Of a stretch of 42,402 nucleotides of DNA, positions 40,050 to 42,402 are shown piece by piece; position 1 is the stretch's first letter, and each line of letters starts with the position of its first letter. The stretch comes from Chara braunii (taxonomy: Eukaryota; Streptophyta; Charophyceae; Charales; Characeae), in contig BFEA01000451.1 in NCBI GenBank assembly GCA_003427395.1, positions 47,573-89,974 of the forward strand, given 5' to 3'. The translations under genes and the position numbers were made by a program. Below the pieces are notes generated by a model. The model ran no database searches and had not been told where the DNA came from. It worked only from the letters and a program-made list of their open reading frames with translations.

Positions 40050-40304
40050 ATGCCGATTGTGGACATGGACATGAATCAGCGGCAGGCGGATGGGATTGGA
40101 ACGGGGAGATCGAGTCGAAAGATGGGAAGATGGGAACGAGAAGAAGAAGAGGATCCGATTTTCATGGCGTTATCCAATCAGGCGATGGTGGACGGACACT
40201 GTCACAACGTCGTAGAGAACAGTCCAGCTATGCGATACGAGCGAGCATTTTCAGAAGCAGAAGGACACGCGCTCGACGATGCGCACCACACACTCTCTTT
40301 CAAG
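40050..40304 (+). CDS. Candidate first coding exon of a host gene
   Basis: The ATG at 40050 opens 85 codons (MPIVDMDMNQRQADG...HHTLSFK) ending exactly at CAAG|GTAAGC, a strong 5' splice site at 40304/40305, in phase 0. Beyond it the frame enters AT-rich DNA and soon stops. The peptide is mixed and non-repetitive, with an acidic EREEEEDP run near residues 28-35, unlike the low-complexity frames elsewhere. I do not recognise the family. The next exon is not visible in the window; it may lie beyond it or after the TIR-filled DNA. Confidence 0.4.
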
Positions 40305-41292
40305 GTAAGCCTCGCCTTTTTTTAAAAAAAATAATAATATTCTGAATTTTTTATGCGTCACCTTCGTTTTTTGAATAATATTATTATGAAATTTAAAATT
40401 TTGATGCCTCGCCTACCGAATGACGGACGGCGGCTTGCCCAGTGACTGTCTCTGCGCTCTCCTCCTCCCTCGCTCCCTCCCTCCCTCCCTCCCTCCCTCC
40501 CTCCCTCCCTCCCTTCAAATTAGATCTCTTTTGCTCTTCTCGCCGCGATCCCAACGTGTTGGTCAATTGGTCAATTGCTGCCGAGTCGGATCGTTAACTT
40601 CAACATGCTCTCGCTCCGCGAATCATCAAATGATAGTGTAAAATGAGAATGAATCTTCCGTTAGAACATGGGAAGATGCACCACCATATTTTTTTTTTGT
40701 CTTTTGATGCATGTGGAGAAGTGCTGGAGCGAGGCCCATCCCCATTTTCGGGGGAACTATAGAAATATTATAAGATTATCAGTTTTCTAACGTTTCCCGC
40801 CGGCAAATGTGTCTCTGTGCTCTTTCCTCCTCCGTTTTTTTTTTTTTTTTTTTCCTACCATTTTCGGAGAAACTATAGAAATAATATATATATATATATA
40901 TATCGTCATATATATAAACTCCGACGAAACAGTTTGTCACAGCCCCTCGTTTGTTGTCCTCTTCTCCCTCTCTGCCTACGGTTTACCGGGCAGTTCTATT
41001 TGACGATATATATATATACGATATATATATATATTTTTCCGTCGGCTTGCCGAGTTGAGCAAATGTATACACGCTGTTTCTAATTAAGATTATTTTGCGT
41101 GTACGAGAGCAACGGCCACGTTGTTCCGTCGGCTTGGCCGTTGCTTGTCACTATAATTCTGTCCTCCTCCCGCTCTCTCCCTTAAAATTAGCTCTCTTTT
41201 TCTCTTTCCTCACTGAGATCCCAACCTCGATTTTTTTTTTAAATTTCCGTTTTTTTAAACATAACATCGCGGTAGATGGGTTCCTACTGGGG
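40305..41292. repeat. Intron-like or intergenic DNA with diverged triplicated block
   Basis: A segment with CTCCTCCCTCGCTCCCTCCC...AAATTAGATCTCTTTTGCTC...GATCCCAAC (40430-40560) recurs in diverged form at 41160-41225, with partial likeness at 40810-40985. ATTTTCGGGGGAACTATAGA/ATTTTCGGAGAAACTATAGA is repeated at 40745 and 40860. Also present: (CCCT)n at 40468-40513, a family-a fragment at 40638-40738, and (TA)n at 40883-40915 and 41005-41035. Confidence 0.6.
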
Positions 41293-41465
41293 GGCGAGGT
41301 CTCATCAGCGAAGAGGCTTGGATTTGACGCCCGAATCTGGACCTGTTTGTGGAAAGGCGCAGAAAATAGCGATCGATCCGCTTGTCTGCATCTCTGCTTT
41401 AAACGCATCCACATTCAGTCGCTTATTCCAAATGAATCCCTTTTGCTAGTGGAACCTCGCCCCTG
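41293..41465. mobile_element. Family d TIR element, diverged
   Basis: GGGGCGAGGTCTCATCAGCG...CCGAATCTGGACCTG and GCATCCACATTCAGTCG...GCTAGTGGAACCTCGCCCC match the arms of 26893-27058 with many changes. Confidence 0.65.
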
Positions 41466-41632
41466 GGTTTGATCGGCCGATAGGACTATTGCGCTGCAGT
41501 AGTAGTCAATTGCTGCCGAGTCACTATTTGAAAAAAAATAAAATAATAATAATAAAATAATTAAATAAAATTTTAAAAATTCCTGCCGAGTCGGATCTTG
41601 AACTACCGGTAGTCGCGAAATGTGCAATTTGT
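41466..41632. other. Spacer
   Basis: GCTGCCGAGTCACTATTTGA and CCTGCCGAGTCGGATCTTGA are two more copies of a TGCCGAGTCGGATC word also seen at 40577. The middle is AT-rich. No gene is seen. Confidence 0.4.
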
Positions 41633-41634
41633 CC

Positions 41635-41680
<46 letters not shown>
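41633..41680. repeat. Poly(C)23-poly(A)25 insertion
   Basis: C23 followed directly by A25, inserted in a family-a element between GTGCAA (left) and GGGCAA (right). The family-a word without the insertion is GAAATGTGCAAAATGAGAAT. Confidence 0.7.
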
Positions 41681-41687
<7 letters not shown>

Positions 41688-41780
41688 ATGAGAATGAATC
41701 TTCCGATAGAACATGGGAAGGAAGATACGCGGCCATTATTTTTTGTCTTTTGTGCATGTCGTCAGTAGAGCGAGGCCCAT
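41681..41780. mobile_element. Family a element, right part
   Basis: GCAAAATGAGAATGAATCTT, GATAGAACATGGGAAG, TTTTTTGTCTTTTGTGCATG and AGTAGAGCGAGGCCC in the family-a order. The left tip is decayed. Confidence 0.75.
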
Positions 41781-41954
41781 TCTCTCTTCTTCTTCTTCCT
41801 TTATTTTTTTTTTTGTTTTTTTTTTTTTTGTTTTTTTGAAAGAAATCATGCTCTCCTTTATGGGAATCGGGCCCATCGTCCCTTAGGAAGAAGTGGATGG
41901 GGCAGGGGTCCCCACAGTCTCCCTAGTAAAAGAGCCATACCGAGAGCATTACCC
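41781..41954. other. Spacer with T-runs
   Basis: TTCTTCTTCTTCC and T/G runs, then GGGGCAGGGGTCCCCACAG near 41899. No gene is seen. Confidence 0.4.
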
Positions 41955-42054
41955 GGGGCAAGGTCCCACTTGCACTGATTAAGAGATTCTGGCCGTTGAT
42001 CTTTGCTATCTACGGTCAATATCGCTTAATTCGTGTAAGTGGGACCTAGCCCCC
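41955..42054. mobile_element. Family b TIR element, copy 4
   Basis: A 100-bp element in the opposite orientation to copy 3: GGGGCAAGGTCCCACTTGCA...AGAGATTCTGGCCGTTGATC...TACGGTCAATATCGCTTAAT...AAGTGGGACCTAGCCCC. It is very close to 25697-25795, suggesting recent spread. Confidence 0.85.
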
Positions 42055-42055
42055 G

Positions 42056-42402
42056 GCTTCGCTTGAGATGTCCAACTTAATAACAGGAAGTAGGACCAGC
42101 AATTCTCTCTTCTGGAGGTGCCCATTTTCTCTTCTGTGGCCCAGTAGTCAAAACAACGATTTTTTTGGTATTTTCTCTAAGTTTCTCGTTTTTTTTTCTT
42201 TCTCTTCTTCATGAAAAAATAGTTTTTGTTTTTTATTTTTTTTATTTTTTTAGAAGAAGAATCTTGCAACATAATCGTTGTTCTGACCAGCCCCAGGTAG
42301 GTTAGGTAATTCAAGAGTTTTATGATTTTAATATCATTTTATCCGTCTAGTGCCATCTGGATTCCCCACTCAGGTCTCGATTTCAATTTCAACAGCGAAT
42401 GA
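42056..42402. other. Unassigned DNA at window end
   Basis: T-rich runs at 42155-42250 and no recognisable gene. ATTCTCTCTTCTGGAGGTGCCC/ATTTTCTCTTCTGTGGCCC is a weak direct repeat near 42100-42140. Confidence 0.4.

Overview
The window looks like repeat-dominated nuclear DNA of a streptophyte (green alga or plant lineage). The evidence is a Ty3/gypsy chromovirus, a plant-type LINE with an APE endonuclease, reverse transcriptase and zf-RVT tail, tRNA-derived SINEs, many small terminal-inverted-repeat (TIR) elements, and U6 and U2 snRNA-derived pieces of eukaryotic type. The chromovirus wording reminds me of elements from charophytes such as Chara, but that is memory and not a database result. 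Almost nothing is a host gene: the only candidate is one short first exon near 40050-40304. No rRNA gene, CRISPR array or bacterial-type operon is visible.

Region 1-17607 is a giant imperfect inverted repeat built from a long non-coding LTR-retrotransposon-like element. Copy A runs on + (LTR about 912-2982, primer-binding-site-like motif at 2984, interior to about 9410). Copy B runs on - (16549 down to 9416). A third fragment, C, lies at 17036-17607 on -. The interiors have no gag-pol. They carry U6-derived cassettes, two of them fused to a tRNA-SINE head, an array of small hairpins with a constant loop and variable stems, and a second degenerate tandem array. Copy B starts and ends at adjacent points of the LTR, as if circularly permuted.

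Region 17608-21828 is a decayed gypsy chromovirus on +: reverse transcriptase, RNase H, integrase, chromodomain-like tail, polypurine tract and 3' LTR start. It has frameshifts, altered catalytic residues, a roughly 0.9 kb insertion inside integrase, and a short segment holding the integrase core in inverted orientation.

Region 21829-27340 is a bed of small TIR elements. One family has tips GGGCCTCG, another GGGGC(A/T)AGGTCCCACT, another CTACCGTCTTCCCCC. Younger insertions sit in them: a 531-bp poly(A)-tailed retroposon with a perfect 15-bp target duplication, nearly pure poly(A) insertions with 8-10 bp duplications, and a U2 snRNA 5' fragment beside one element.

Region 27340-34050 is a decayed LINE on -. 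Its ORF1 is interrupted by three related TIR elements and its central part lies inverted on +, containing an in-frame 315-bp tandem duplication. Region 34050-42402 holds unassigned DNA, a 516-bp tandem duplication, a stack of nested TIR elements with an intact-looking SINE, minisatellites, the candidate host exon, and more TIR elements.

The parts do not form a pathway; they record successive insertions. The items most worth following are the hairpin array, the tRNA-SINE/U6 chimeras, the permuted element copy, and the poly(A)-only insertions.
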